Shown: positions 8,214 through 17,165, numbered from the stretch's first letter. The stretch is 52,625 nt of DNA from Synechococcus sp. GreenBA-s (GCF_024345855.1 NZ_JAGQBX010000016.1:1-52625), one strand, 5' to 3'. Notes: generated from the sequence alone by a model not told the origin. A program made the numbers and translations.

Positions 8214-9815
8214 TCAGCCAGCCCCGGGGTCGCCCCCCAGGGGCAGCCAGCGCGTGGAGGCCACCAGGGCATCGGCGTCCAGACCGGCGCAGCGCCCCAG
8301 TTCCGCCTGCTGGCTGTCCACCAGGGTGTCGTGCAGGAGGGCGCCCATGGCCTGGCGCAGCAGCGGGCTGGCGGCAAAGGCCGCGCTGGCGGCGCCCAGA
8401 TCCTCGGGCAGGCGCGGCGGCGCGGCAGGGCCGAGCGCGGCGGGATCACCCCGCACCGGATCGGGCAGCGGCCGGGGGTGCACCAGGCCATCGCCGATCA
8501 CCGCCAGCAGGGCGCCGAGCAGCAGGTAGGGGTTGGCGGCCAGATCGGCCACCTTCAGCTCGAGGTGGGCCGCCGCCCCATCGCCGCCCGTGGGAATCAG
8601 CCGCAGGGCCGCCTCCCGGTTCTCCACCCCCCAGGCCTGGAACGGCGCCGACCAGCGCCCGGGTCCCAGCCGCCGGTACGACACCCCCAGGGGGCAGGCC
8701 AGCGGCAGCAGTGCCGGCAACGCCTCCAGCAGGGCACCCAGCACCCCGGCCCCGGCGGCCGTGAGGCCCGCCGGGCCGTCGCCGCCCTGCAGCAGCGGCA
8801 CGCCAGCACGCCGCACGCTCAGATGCACGTGGCCCCCGTTACCCACCCGCTCGACGGCCGGCAGCGGGCTGAAGCTGCAGCGCCAGCCGAAGCGGGCGGT
8901 GACCCGCTGGATCAGCAGTTTGGCGACCACCAGCTGGTCGGCGGCCACCAGGGGCTCGGCCGGCGCCAGGGAGAGCTCGAACTGGCCGGCGCCGTACTCG
9001 GGATGGAACTGCAGCCAGGCCAGGTCAGCGGCGTCGAGGGCGTCGGTGATGGCTGCGGCGTAGTCGAGGGCGACCACCAAGCGATCGGCGCCATAGGGGC
9101 TGCCGGCCATCGCCGGGTGCGCCTCGCCGTGGGGGCCGGAAACGGCCACCAGCCACTCCAGCTCGAAGCCAGCCCGCAGTTCCACCCCCTGGGCGGCCAG
9201 GGCCTGCTGCTGGCGGCGGCAGAAACTGCGCTGGTCGGCGGGGTAGGGCTGGCCGTCGCGGTCGCGGCGGTCGCCCGGTGCCCAGGCCCAGCCGCTGGAG
9301 GGTTCGAGCGGCCGCAGGGCCGCCAGATCGGGCAGCAGGCGCAGATCGCCATCGGGGCGGGCCAGGCGCTGGCCGGGATCGATCACCCCATCGATGCGGA
9401 AGGCATCCGACACCGGCGAGAAGCCCACCCCCTGGCGGGCCACGGCCTGGAGCTGGCTGACGGGCACCACCTTCACCAGGGGCAGACCGGCATGGGTCAC
9501 GAAGGTGATCGCCAGACGGCGCAGGCCCTGATCGAGCAACCCCTGCTGCAGCTCCGCCAGCGGCGGGGCGAGGGATGGACCCGAGCGGGACTGGAGGCGT
9601 GGATCAGCAGACAGATCCGGCCATGGCTCGGGTCCTGGATCCGAGCCTGATTCCGGGCCTGGATCGGGGAGCCGATCAGCTGGCCGTTCGGACGGCGATT
9701 GGGATGGCGATTCGGGCGGCGACTCGGGCGGCGATTCGGACAGCGGTCCGGAGGGCAGGTCGGCAGTGCTCAAGCCGGGCCTCCGGCGCAGGCCGGAACG
9801 GGCGAACAGCCCCAT
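8214..9815 (-). CDS. Glutamine synthetase-like ATP-dependent amide ligase
   Basis: 533-residue member of the glutamine synthetase fold, with the GS signatures HPEYGAGQFELSLAP, NGGHVHLSV (metal/ATP loop) and VENREAALRLIP. It diverges from the housekeeping GlnA, has no GlnA adenylylation region that I can recognise, and is closer in style to gamma-glutamyl-amine ligases. The first 75 residues are a Ser/Pro/Asp-rich low-complexity stretch of ESPPESPSQSPSE-like repeats, probably disordered, so a later start is possible. It is divergent from, and 30 bp away from, an isochorismatase-fold cysteine hydrolase. An amine or amide metabolism role is inferred; the substrate is unknown. Confidence 0.8.
   Translation of the reverse strand: MGLFARSGLRRRPGLSTADLPSGPLSESPPESPPESPSQSPSERPADRLPDPGPESGSDPGPEPWPDLSADPRLQSRSGPSLAPPLAELQQGLLDQGLRRLAITFVTHAGLPLVKVVPVSQLQAVARQGVGFSPVSDAFRIDGVIDPGQRLARPDGDLRLLPDLAALRPLEPSSGWAWAPGDRRDRDGQPYPADQRSFCRRQQQALAAQGVELRAGFELEWLVAVSGPHGEAHPAMAGSPYGADRLVVALDYAAAITDALDAADLAWLQFHPEYGAGQFELSLAPAEPLVAADQLVVAKLLIQRVTARFGWRCSFSPLPAVERVGNGGHVHLSVRRAGVPLLQGGDGPAGLTAAGAGVLGALLEALPALLPLACPLGVSYRRLGPGRWSAPFQAWGVENREAALRLIPTGGDGAAAHLELKVADLAANPYLLLGALLAVIGDGLVHPRPLPDPVRGDPAALGPAAPPRLPEDLGAASAAFAASPLLRQAMGALLHDTLVDSQQAELGRCAGLDADALVASTRWLPLGGDPGAG
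9691..9752 (+). repeat. Short tandem repeats in the 5' end of the GS-like gene
   Basis: Imperfect 12-bp units related to GGCGATTCGGGC repeat here and encode, on the minus strand, the ESPP/ESPS repeats of the N-terminal low-complexity tail. They look prone to slippage, so the tail length may vary between strains. Confidence 0.6.
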
Positions 9816-9845
9816 GATTGCCGCGATTCCGCTCCCGCGCCGCCC

Positions 9846-10502
9846 ATGGATCCGCGCCGCACGGCCCTGCTGCTGGTGGATCTACAGGAGGGCACCTGCG
9901 GCGCGGAGCAGGCCCGGCAGCGGCCTGGGTTTCACGGGCTGTTCCGCCAACGCACCCTGCCGGCCCTGCAACGGGCCCTGGCCCTGGCCCGGGGCCAGGG
10001 CATCGAGGTGATCCACACCGTGATCGCCAACCTCACGGCCGACGGCCGCGACCGCAGCCTCGACTACAAGCGCTGCGGCATGGGCTTCCCGCCGGGCTCC
10101 GTGGAAACCCGGGTGATCGCCGAACTGGCACCGGAGCCCGACGAGCTGGTGCTGGCCAAGAGCTCCTCCTCGCCCTTCAGCTCCACGGTGCTCGACTACC
10201 TGCTGCGCAACATCGGCATCGAGACGCTGATGGTGGCCGGCATCCTCACGGATCAATGCATCGATCACACCGTGAAGGATGCCGCCGACCGGGGCTATCG
10301 GGTGATCTGCCTCACCGATGCCTGCATGGCCGAGAGCGTGGAGCGGCACGGGGCTGCCCTCGACTGCTTCCGGGGCTACGGCGAGCTGATCGCGGTGGAG
10401 GAGCTGGCGCAGCGCCTGGGCCCGAGCCGGAGCCGGGATGGCAGCGGGCCGAACGACCCTGGCCAGCCCCCGCAGGACCTCAGGCAGGACGGGGACGCTT
10501 GA
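9846..10502 (+). CDS. Isochorismatase-fold cysteine hydrolase
   Basis: 218-residue hydrolase of the isochorismatase/nicotinamidase superfamily. The catalytic triad is visible: Asp in LLLVDLQEG, Lys in LAKSSSSPF and Cys in GILTDQCIDHT, with the expected cis-peptide region just before the Cys. The ATG at MDPRRTALLLVDLQ is a family-typical start. It is divergent from the glutamine-synthetase-like ligase, so the two may act on the same amide-containing compound (inference). The last 23 bases overlap the tail of the convergent gene on the minus strand. The specific amide substrate is not determinable. Confidence 0.88.
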   Translation: MDPRRTALLLVDLQEGTCGAEQARQRPGFHGLFRQRTLPALQRALALARGQGIEVIHTVIANLTADGRDRSLDYKRCGMGFPPGSVETRVIAELAPEPDELVLAKSSSSPFSSTVLDYLLRNIGIETLMVAGILTDQCIDHTVKDAADRGYRVICLTDACMAESVERHGAALDCFRGYGELIAVEELAQRLGPSRSRDGSGPNDPGQPPQDLRQDGDA

Positions 10503-11034
10503 AGGTGATCCGGTAGGACTCCCGGCTCATCCCCGCGGGATCGGCCGCGGGGATGTCCGCGCCAGCCGGGGCGCTGCCCGAACCTGCGGCGGCACGGCTG
10601 ACCGTGGCGATCACCAGCTCCCAGCCCCGATCGCCGAGCAGATCGAGCAGCTCGTGGAACTGGTGAACCTGCACGCCATCGGGCGCCCCCAGATCGAACG
10701 GAAGGCCATTGATCCGCACCCGCTCCAGGGCGGTGGTGGAGCCGTCGTCCAGCAGATCCAGGCGCATCACCAGGTACTGCCAGCGCGGGCCGCTGGGCAG
10801 ACCCACCACCTCCTCAATGCTCAGGGGCTGGGCGCCATGGGCCGGGGCTGGATGGGAGGGGATCCAGCTGCGCAGGGCCTCCGGCGACACCAGGGCCAGG
10901 CGATCGGCCTGGGCATCGAGCAGGGCATAGCCATCGGGCTGCAGGTGGCTGCGCTCCTCATCGGGACGCTGGTCTGCAGCCAGAAGCCCAAGACCGCGGG
11001 CCACGGCCACGGCCGTGTCGAATTCGGAGAGCAT
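10480..11034 (-). CDS. Conserved hypothetical protein, 184 aa
   Basis: Soluble protein of unknown function. The N-terminal half (MLSEFDTAVAVARGLGLLAADQRPDEERSHLQ) is predicted helical. The C-terminal half has a recognisable segment, HQFHELLDLLGDRGWELVIATVS, that resembles short protein modules ending in GWELV, followed by a basic tail SRESYRITFKRPRPA. The ATG start was preferred over a GTG 36 bases upstream. Its 3' end overlaps the cysteine hydrolase by 23 bp in convergent orientation. Confidence 0.65.
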   Translation of the reverse strand: MLSEFDTAVAVARGLGLLAADQRPDEERSHLQPDGYALLDAQADRLALVSPEALRSWIPSHPAPAHGAQPLSIEEVVGLPSGPRWQYLVMRLDLLDDGSTTALERVRINGLPFDLGAPDGVQVHQFHELLDLLGDRGWELVIATVSRAAAGSGSAPAGADIPAADPAGMSRESYRITFKRPRPA

Positions 11035-11177
11035 CGCCAGGGCAGCGGGCCGTGCTGGAACCGTAGGCACGGCGACAGGGCCAGGCCAGGGCGTCGAACA
11101 CGGGCATGACCAGGGGGCCTAACGGCCCACAACGGATGCGCCCCGGGCAGGCGACAAGGACCTCCTCAGCCATCACA

Positions 11178-12407
11178 ATGCGCCCAATGTCAGCCCCAGC
11201 GCCCCTGATGGCTCCAGGCCCGAGGCCGAAGCAGATCCCAGCCGCGGGCAGGCTTCACGGGAGGCCGGGGCTGGGCAGCGGGCACCGGCGCAGCGGTTGG
11301 GGGCCAAGCCATCTCTGGCCCAGCGGCGGCGCGGTGCTGGCCCTGCTGCTGGCGGCCGGCTGCGGCCAGCCGGCACCCCCGCCCCGACCGCCCCTGGCGG
11401 TGCGCAGCGAGCCGGCCCGGCCGGCGGTGTTCCGCCAGGAGGTGGGCACGGTGAGCACCCTGGAGGCGCCGGATGAGGTGAACCTGGCCGCCCAGGCCGG
11501 CGGCCGGATCGAGGCATTGCGCATCCGCCAGGGGGATCGCGTCAAGCGGGGCCAGCTGCTGGTGGTGCTCGACCAGACCCAGCTGCAGGCCGAGGTGGTG
11601 GCCCTGCGGGGCCAGCGCAACGAGAGCCTGCTCAACTACCGGCGCTTCGAGTTCCTGGCCCGCACCGGCGCGGCCAGCGTGATCCAGCGCGATGCCCTGC
11701 GCCAGAACTGGATCGCGGCCGAATCGGCCCTGAAGGCCAAGCAGGCGGATCTGGCCTACCGCGACCTGCGCTCCCCCGTGGATGGCTACGTGAGCGACGT
11801 GCGGGTGAACCCCGGCGATGTGATCAAGGCCGGCGATCCCTTCACCACGATCCAGCGCAACAACCGCCTGTTGGCCCGCGTCGAGGTACCGGCCCGCTAC
11901 GGCCCTCAGCTGCGCATCGGCCAGGCCGTGATCCTGCAGGACCCCGTGGCCGACCGGACGATCGCCGAGGGCCAGGTGCGCTCCATCGATCCGCGGGTGA
12001 GCAGCGGCACCCAGGGCCTGCTGGTGAAGGCCGAGATCGACAACCCGGACGGCAGCCTGCGCACCGGCCAGCGGCTGCGCAGCCGACTGGTGCTCGGCAG
12101 CAACGAGCAGCTGTCGGTTCCGTTCGCCGCCGTGACCCAGACCTCGGGCCAGAACTTCGTGTTCGCGGTGGGCACACTGGAGCAGCTGGAACGGCAGCCC
12201 GGGAGGATCGCCAAGGAGCAGCTGCAGGCCCTGCGCGAGCGGGTCGCCTCCGCCCCCCAGCTGCGCTTCGCCCTGCAGACACCCGTGCAGCTCGGCCCGC
12301 TGCAGAGCAACCGCTACCCGGTGCTGCGCGGCCTCAGCGCCGGCCAGCAGGTGATCGTCACCAACCTGCTGAGCCTGCGCCACGGCGCACCGGTACAGCT
12401 GAACTGA
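11178..12407 (+). CDS. RND efflux periplasmic adaptor (membrane fusion protein)
   Basis: Adaptor of a tripartite RND pump (AcrA/MexA type). A hydrophobic segment GGAVLALLLAAGC ends in a probable lipobox Cys, so the mature protein would be an inner-membrane lipoprotein. It is followed by the biotinyl-lipoyl-like hairpin domain (AQAGGRIEALRIRQGDRVKRGQLLVVLDQTQLQAEV), a short coiled-coil hairpin, the second lipoyl half (YRDLRSPVDGYVSDVRVNPGDVIKAGDPF), then beta-barrel and membrane-proximal domains. The start is uncertain: ATGs at 11178, 11187 and 11208 all give long n-regions. The RND permease follows after 60 bp. No outer-membrane TolC gene is nearby. Confidence 0.85.
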   Translation: MRPMSAPAPLMAPGPRPKQIPAAGRLHGRPGLGSGHRRSGWGPSHLWPSGGAVLALLLAAGCGQPAPPPRPPLAVRSEPARPAVFRQEVGTVSTLEAPDEVNLAAQAGGRIEALRIRQGDRVKRGQLLVVLDQTQLQAEVVALRGQRNESLLNYRRFEFLARTGAASVIQRDALRQNWIAAESALKAKQADLAYRDLRSPVDGYVSDVRVNPGDVIKAGDPFTTIQRNNRLLARVEVPARYGPQLRIGQAVILQDPVADRTIAEGQVRSIDPRVSSGTQGLLVKAEIDNPDGSLRTGQRLRSRLVLGSNEQLSVPFAAVTQTSGQNFVFAVGTLEQLERQPGRIAKEQLQALRERVASAPQLRFALQTPVQLGPLQSNRYPVLRGLSAGQQVIVTNLLSLRHGAPVQLN

Positions 12408-12467
12408 GCCACCCGCCCGACCCAGCCACGACCAGCCGCTGATCCTCCGCGCTGACCGACGCACCGC

Positions 12468-15400
12468 ATGTCCCCCTCCAACACCTTCATCCTCCGGCCG
12501 GTGCTGACGGCCGTATGCAGCGTGCTGATCGTGCTGGCGGGCCTGATTGCCATCCCGCTGCTGCCGATCGAAAACCTGCCCGACATCGCTCCGCCCACGG
12601 TGCAGGTGAGCGCCCGCTACGTGGGCGCCGACGCGGTGAGCGTGGAGGAGGGTGTGACGAGCGTGCTGGAGCAGCAGATCAACGGTGTGCAGAACATGGA
12701 GTTCATCAGCTCCAGCAGCGCCGCCGATGGCACCAGTGCGATCACCGTGTCGTTCGCCAGCGGCACCGATGGCGATATCAACCAGGTGAATGTGCAGAAC
12801 CGGGTGTCGCTGGCCGAACCGCAATTGCCGGCGGAGGTACGAGCCTCCGGCGTGACGGTGAACAAGGCCTCCAACTCGATCCTGCTGCTTTACAACATCA
12901 CCAGCGACGATCCCGCCAATCCCTACAGCATCGAGACGATCAGCGGCCTGCTGGACCAATACCTCACCGACCAGATCCGGCGCGTGCGCGGGGTGGGCAG
13001 TCTCGCGTATTTCGGCAACCGCAAGCTGGCGGTGCGGATCTGGCTGGACCCCGACCGCCTCAGCGCCTTCAACCTGGATGCCAACAGGGTGGTGGCCGCG
13101 CTGCAGAGCCAGAACCGGCTGGTGCCGGCGGGCCAGATCGGCGGCGCGCCGGCCCCCGAGGGCCAGCCAAACACCTTCACGGTGCAGCTGCCCGGCCGCC
13201 TGGTGGATCTGGAGGACTTCGAGGACCTGATCCTCAAGCGCACGGACAACGGCGCCCTGGTGCGGCTGCGGGATGTGGGGCGCGTGAGCCTGGGCGGTGA
13301 GAGCTCGGACGTGAGCACCACCGACCTGCGTGAGGTGCCCTCGGTGGGCATGGCCGTGTACCAGCTGAGCGGCAGCAACGCCCTGCAGGTGTCCCAGGGG
13401 GTGGAGCAGGTGCTGGATGAGTTCGCCGCCCAGCTGCCGCCGGGGGTGCGGCTCGAGAAGATCTACGACATCACCGACTTCATCAACGCCTCGATCGAGG
13501 GCGTGACCGGCTCGCTGCGGGATGCGGTGGTGCTGGTGGTGCTGATCCTGTTCCTGTTCCTGCAGGACTGGAAGGCGACCCTGGTGCCGGCGATCGCCAT
13601 TCCGGTGGCCCTGATCGGCACCTTCGCCTTCGTGAAGGCCTTCGGCTTCTCGCTCAACCAGCTCACCCTGTTCGGCCTGGTGCTGGCCACCGGCCTGGTG
13701 GTGGATGACGCCATCACCGTGATCGAGGACACCACCACCAAGAAGGGCGAGGGCCTCAGCGCCATCGGGGCCGCCAGGGCCACGATGGATGAACTGTTCA
13801 GCGCCGTGATCGCCACCTCGCTGGTGCTGTTCGCGGTGTTCCTGCCGGTGCTGTTCTTCCCCGGCGCCACCGGCACGATCTACAAGCAGTTCGCCGCCAC
13901 GATCCTGTTCTCGATCGCGGTCTCCACCTTCAACGCGCTCACCTTCTCACCGATGCTCTCGGCCCTGCTGCTGGCCCAGGAGGGTCGGCCGCCGGCACGC
14001 CGCACCTACGCCATCGCCGGCTGCAGCATCGGCTTCGTCTACGGCCTGCTGGCCTCGGGCGGCGGCGCCCTGCCCGCCCTGGTGGCCACGCTGGTGGGCG
14101 TCCTGGTGGGCTATGGCCTGCTGCTGGCCACGGGCCTGCCGCTGCGGCTGCCATTCGCGGCCGGCGGCGCCGTGGCCGGCGTGCTGCTGGGGGGTGTGGA
14201 GCAGCCGATCAAGGTGCTGATCTTCGCGGGTCTGGGGCTGCTGGTGGGCTGGTTCACCCCGGTGATCTTCGCGGGCTTCAACCGCTTCTATGCCGGCTTC
14301 GAGCAGCGCTACCGCGGCGCCCTGGGCTGGGTGCTGGGCAGCCGCAAACTGGTGATGGCCCTGCTGGCCGGGGGCATCGCCCTGACGGCCGTGGCCTTCA
14401 ACGCCATCCCCTCTGGCTTTGTGCCGGTGGAGGACCAGGGCTATCTGATCGGCTTCGTGCAGGCCCCCGACGGCGTGTCGGTCCAGACCACCAGCGCCAT
14501 CAACCGCCAGGTGGCCCAGATCCTGCGCGAGGAGAGCGACCTCGCCAAGGACTCCAGCGGCAACGACGCCAAGGGCTCAGCCAGCAGCTCGGCCAGCGTC
14601 GCCAGCGCCGCGATCTTCAGCGGCTTCAGCCTCGATGGCAACGCCCCCAACAAGGGCCTGTTCTTCGTGGGCCTCAAGAACTGGGACGACCGGCCCAACC
14701 CCGACCAGGCCTCCAGCGCGCTGGTGGAACGGCTGAACCGGCGCATGGCCGCCATCGACGGCGCCCGCATCGTGGTGGTGGAGCCGCCGGCGATCCCCGG
14801 CTACGGCATGTCGGGCGGCTTCGAGTTCCAGCTGCTCGACCGCAGCGGCGGTGCCCTGAGCCTGCCCCAGTTCTTCGATGCCGCCAACCGGCTGCTGGAC
14901 CAGACCCGTGCCAACCCGGTGTTTGCGCGGGTGTTCACCCAGTTCAGCCCGGAGGCGCCCCAGCTGGCGATCCGGGTAAACCGGGAGGCGATGGCCTCGC
15001 TCGGGGTGGATTTCGGCCAGGCGATGCAGGCCTTCAGCGTGAACTTCGGCGGCGCCTACATCAACGACACCTTCCAGGAGGGCAAGGTGCGGCGGGTGTA
15101 CGTGCAGGCCGACGACGGCTTCCGCGCCGCCGCCGACCGGCTGCGCAGCCTGGAGGTGCCCAACGCCGAGGGCAAGCCGATCTCCCTGGCGGAGTTCTTC
15201 ACGGTGGAGCCCAGCACCGGCCCGAGCGTGATCCCCCGCTTCAACCTGTTCCGCTCGATCAAGCTGGAGGGCACCGCCGCCGAGGGCCGCAGCTCCGGCG
15301 AGGCGATCAAGGCGATGCAGGCCAGCTTCCGCGACCTGGACGTCAACGGCCTCGGCTTCGACTGGACTGGCCTCTCCCGCGAGGAGGTGAAGGCAGGCGC

Positions 15401-15944
15401 CCTGGCGGCCGTAATCTTCGCCTTCGGCATCCTGGTGGTGTACCTGGTGCTGGCGGCCCAGTACGAGAGCACCAGCGATCCCCTGATCATTCTGATGACG
15501 GTGCCCACCGCCATGCTCGGCGCCCTGGTGTTCCTAGCGGCCCGCGGCGAGGTGCTGAACATCTACGCCCAGGTGGGCCTGGTGATGCTGATCGGCCTCG
15601 CGGCCAAGAACGGCATCCTGATCGTGGACCTCGCCAACCAGCGCATGGCCGCCGGCGCCACGGCGCTGCAGGCGGCCCAGGAGGCCGCCGAATCGCGCCT
15701 GCGGCCGATCATCATGACGGCCATCTCGTCCCTGTTCGGCTTCCTGCCGCTGGTGCTGGCCAGTGGCGCCGGCGCCCGCAGCCAGGCCTCCCTGGGCACC
15801 GTGGTGTTCGGCGGCCTGCTGGTGGCCACCGTGCTCTCTCTGCTGGTGGTGCCGGTGTTCTATGTGGTGATGAAGCAGTGGCTGGCGCCACCGGCGCCGC
15901 CCGCCGAGCCGTCGCCCGCGCTCACGCCGGAGACCGCCCCATGA
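12468..15944 (+). CDS. RND (HAE1/AcrB-type) multidrug efflux permease with extra membrane insertion
   Basis: Proton-driven inner-membrane pump, 1158 residues, about 110 longer than AcrB. It starts with the family N-terminus (FILRPVLTAVCSVLIVLAGLIAIPLLPIENLPDIAPPTVQVSA) and has two porter domains and a transmembrane core with the proton-relay region GLVLATGLVVDDAITVIED; the second half has LVLAAQYES and GLAAKNGILIVDLANQR. Between the sixth and seventh core helices, residues about 505-600 form an insertion with about four hydrophobic segments, before the usual cytoplasmic linker FNRFYAGFEQRYRGALGW. The stop overlaps the next gene's ATG by 4 bp. The substrate is unknown. Confidence 0.92.
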   Translation: MSPSNTFILRPVLTAVCSVLIVLAGLIAIPLLPIENLPDIAPPTVQVSARYVGADAVSVEEGVTSVLEQQINGVQNMEFISSSSAADGTSAITVSFASGTDGDINQVNVQNRVSLAEPQLPAEVRASGVTVNKASNSILLLYNITSDDPANPYSIETISGLLDQYLTDQIRRVRGVGSLAYFGNRKLAVRIWLDPDRLSAFNLDANRVVAALQSQNRLVPAGQIGGAPAPEGQPNTFTVQLPGRLVDLEDFEDLILKRTDNGALVRLRDVGRVSLGGESSDVSTTDLREVPSVGMAVYQLSGSNALQVSQGVEQVLDEFAAQLPPGVRLEKIYDITDFINASIEGVTGSLRDAVVLVVLILFLFLQDWKATLVPAIAIPVALIGTFAFVKAFGFSLNQLTLFGLVLATGLVVDDAITVIEDTTTKKGEGLSAIGAARATMDELFSAVIATSLVLFAVFLPVLFFPGATGTIYKQFAATILFSIAVSTFNALTFSPMLSALLLAQEGRPPARRTYAIAGCSIGFVYGLLASGGGALPALVATLVGVLVGYGLLLATGLPLRLPFAAGGAVAGVLLGGVEQPIKVLIFAGLGLLVGWFTPVIFAGFNRFYAGFEQRYRGALGWVLGSRKLVMALLAGGIALTAVAFNAIPSGFVPVEDQGYLIGFVQAPDGVSVQTTSAINRQVAQILREESDLAKDSSGNDAKGSASSSASVASAAIFSGFSLDGNAPNKGLFFVGLKNWDDRPNPDQASSALVERLNRRMAAIDGARIVVVEPPAIPGYGMSGGFEFQLLDRSGGALSLPQFFDAANRLLDQTRANPVFARVFTQFSPEAPQLAIRVNREAMASLGVDFGQAMQAFSVNFGGAYINDTFQEGKVRRVYVQADDGFRAAADRLRSLEVPNAEGKPISLAEFFTVEPSTGPSVIPRFNLFRSIKLEGTAAEGRSSGEAIKAMQASFRDLDVNGLGFDWTGLSREEVKAGALAAVIFAFGILVVYLVLAAQYESTSDPLIILMTVPTAMLGALVFLAARGEVLNIYAQVGLVMLIGLAAKNGILIVDLANQRMAAGATALQAAQEAAESRLRPIIMTAISSLFGFLPLVLASGAGARSQASLGTVVFGGLLVATVLSLLVVPVFYVVMKQWLAPPAPPAEPSPALTPETAP

Positions 15945-16198
15945 CCAGGCTGCGGGGCCGGGCCGTGGTGCGCACAGGCCTGCTGGGGGCCGGCGTCGGC
16001 CTGACAGTGGCCCTGCTGCTACGGACCGTGATCCGCCAGAGCACCGTGGAGCTGAGCACCGCCAGCCAGTTCTGGCTGCTGGTGCTGCTGGTGGCGGGCT
16101 GTGCCACGGCCGGAATGGCTCTGGCGGCGGTGCAGCAACTGCAGGAGGGCAACCCCGATCCTGCCTACCGCCAGCGGCGGGGCCGGAGCGAGCGCTAG
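15941..16198 (+). CDS. Small two-helix membrane protein coupled to the RND permease
   Basis: 85-residue protein beginning MTRLRGRAVVRTG with two predicted transmembrane helices, about residues 11-30 and 44-64, a polar loop (RQSTVELSTAS) and a basic tail ending RQRRGRSER. Its ATG overlaps the RND permease stop (ATGA), so it is translated with the pump. The function is unknown; by analogy with small accessory subunits of RND pumps such as AcrZ it could modulate or stabilise the permease, but there is no sequence similarity to support that. Confidence 0.75.
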   Translation: MTRLRGRAVVRTGLLGAGVGLTVALLLRTVIRQSTVELSTASQFWLLVLLVAGCATAGMALAAVQQLQEGNPDPAYRQRRGRSER

Positions 16199-16201
16199 CC
16201 C

Positions 16202-16486
16202 TCACTTCACGGTGAACTTGGCGGCGGCCCGGGTTCTGCAGGTTTCGCGGGCCTGATCGAGGCTGGCATTGCTGCTCACCTGCTCCAGGAAGCACTTGCA
16301 GGTGAAATCACCCATGCCGGGAGGGGCCGTCTTGCGGGCCGCCGTCATGGCGGCATTGAAGCCCGCCAGGCACAGCCCCATCACCCGATCGCTGTCGATG
16401 GCGGCCCGGGCCGGGGCGGCACCGAGCAGCAGGGACCCCAGGGCCAGGGCGGCCACGCCGGGGAGGGAGCGCGCAGGGATCGCCAT
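16202..16486 (-). CDS. Small secreted cysteine-containing protein, unknown function
   Basis: 94 residues. A clear signal peptide (MAIPARSLPGVAALALGSLLLGAAPARAA) is followed by a mature domain of about 65 residues with four Cys (GLCLAGF, FTCKCFLEQV, ARETCRTRA), which may form two disulfides in the periplasm. The ATG is chosen so that the signal peptide is N-terminal; the frame is open further upstream. It is convergent with the RND operon, with only 3 bp between stops and no evident terminator. Confidence 0.72.
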   Translation of the reverse strand: MAIPARSLPGVAALALGSLLLGAAPARAAIDSDRVMGLCLAGFNAAMTAARKTAPPGMGDFTCKCFLEQVSSNASLDQARETCRTRAAAKFTVK

Positions 16487-16535
16487 CGGAGAGGGGAGTG
16501 ATGGGGTCCAGGCTAGGAGCCACGCGAGAGAAAGC

Positions 16536-16838
16536 TCAGCCCTGCCACTGCAGCAACTGGATCGCGGCCTGGCGACGACTGAACAACAGCACAATCCCTG
16601 GGTCTTCCGGCACCGGCAGGCCCGTGGCGGCGCGCAGCTGCTGACGCTGTATCAGGGCAATCCCACACGTCTCCACCAGCAGCAGCGGCACGGTGGAGGC
16701 CGTGCCGTGCATGGCCTGCAGGTCCAGGGCCTGGCGGGCCGCCCGGGCTCCCCGCTCGAGCCCCAGGGACTCCACCAGGGCCGACCAGAGGTCGTTCACC
16801 GGGCTGGCCGCCGCCAGATCGATCTCGTTGACCTGCAT
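16536..16838 (-). CDS. Conserved hypothetical protein, 100 aa
   Basis: Soluble protein of unknown function starting MQVNEIDLAAASPVNDLWSALVESLGLERGARAARQALD, with a hydrophobic beta segment TVPLLLVETCGIALIQ and C-terminal GIVLLFSRRQAAIQLLQWQG. An in-frame ATG 24 bases upstream is an alternative start. It belongs to a run of small minus-strand genes of unknown role between the RND operon and feoB. I recognise no domain. Confidence 0.6.
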   Translation of the reverse strand: MQVNEIDLAAASPVNDLWSALVESLGLERGARAARQALDLQAMHGTASTVPLLLVETCGIALIQRQQLRAATGLPVPEDPGIVLLFSRRQAAIQLLQWQG

Positions 16839-16913
16839 CGCGCCGGAACCATGCCCCGCCACTCTGGCCGACCAGCGCGCACCGACACGCCCGGCACCTG
16901 GGCCGGGAGCCCA

Positions 16914-17165
16914 TCAGCCGACGGCCTGGCTCGCCGCCTCGGTCTGCTCGGTGATCTCGCGGCGCAGCAGGGCGGCGAGATAGTCGGGGGCGCGGTAGCG
17001 GTTGGGCAGGCAGGAGTGCAGGATCTCCAGCCGCTCCCAGCAGACGGTGCGCTGGATGCGGGTGAGGCTGCGGCCCTCCAGGAGCAGCAGCTTGAGGGCC
17101 TTGCAGTAGAGGGAGTAATTGGCCTCCAGTTCGCCGATGGTCAGGCCCGGATTCGCTGAAGTCAT
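16914..17165 (-). CDS. Conserved cyanobacterial hypothetical protein, 83 aa
   Basis: Small helical soluble protein with strikingly protein-like composition: MTSANPGLTIGELEANYSLYCKALKLLLLEGRS, then TRIQRTVCWERLEILHSCLPNRYRAPDYLAALLRREI. From memory it resembles a small protein conserved in marine and freshwater Synechococcus, with no assigned function. About 160 bp without a gene precede it and could hold its promoter; I see no strong consensus element there. Confidence 0.75.
   Translation of the reverse strand: MTSANPGLTIGELEANYSLYCKALKLLLLEGRSLTRIQRTVCWERLEILHSCLPNRYRAPDYLAALLRREITEQTEAASQAVG

Noticed and set aside
9694-9752. CRISPR-like array
   Set aside because: The repeats are 12 bp, in frame and directly adjacent without spacers; they encode a Ser/Pro tail.
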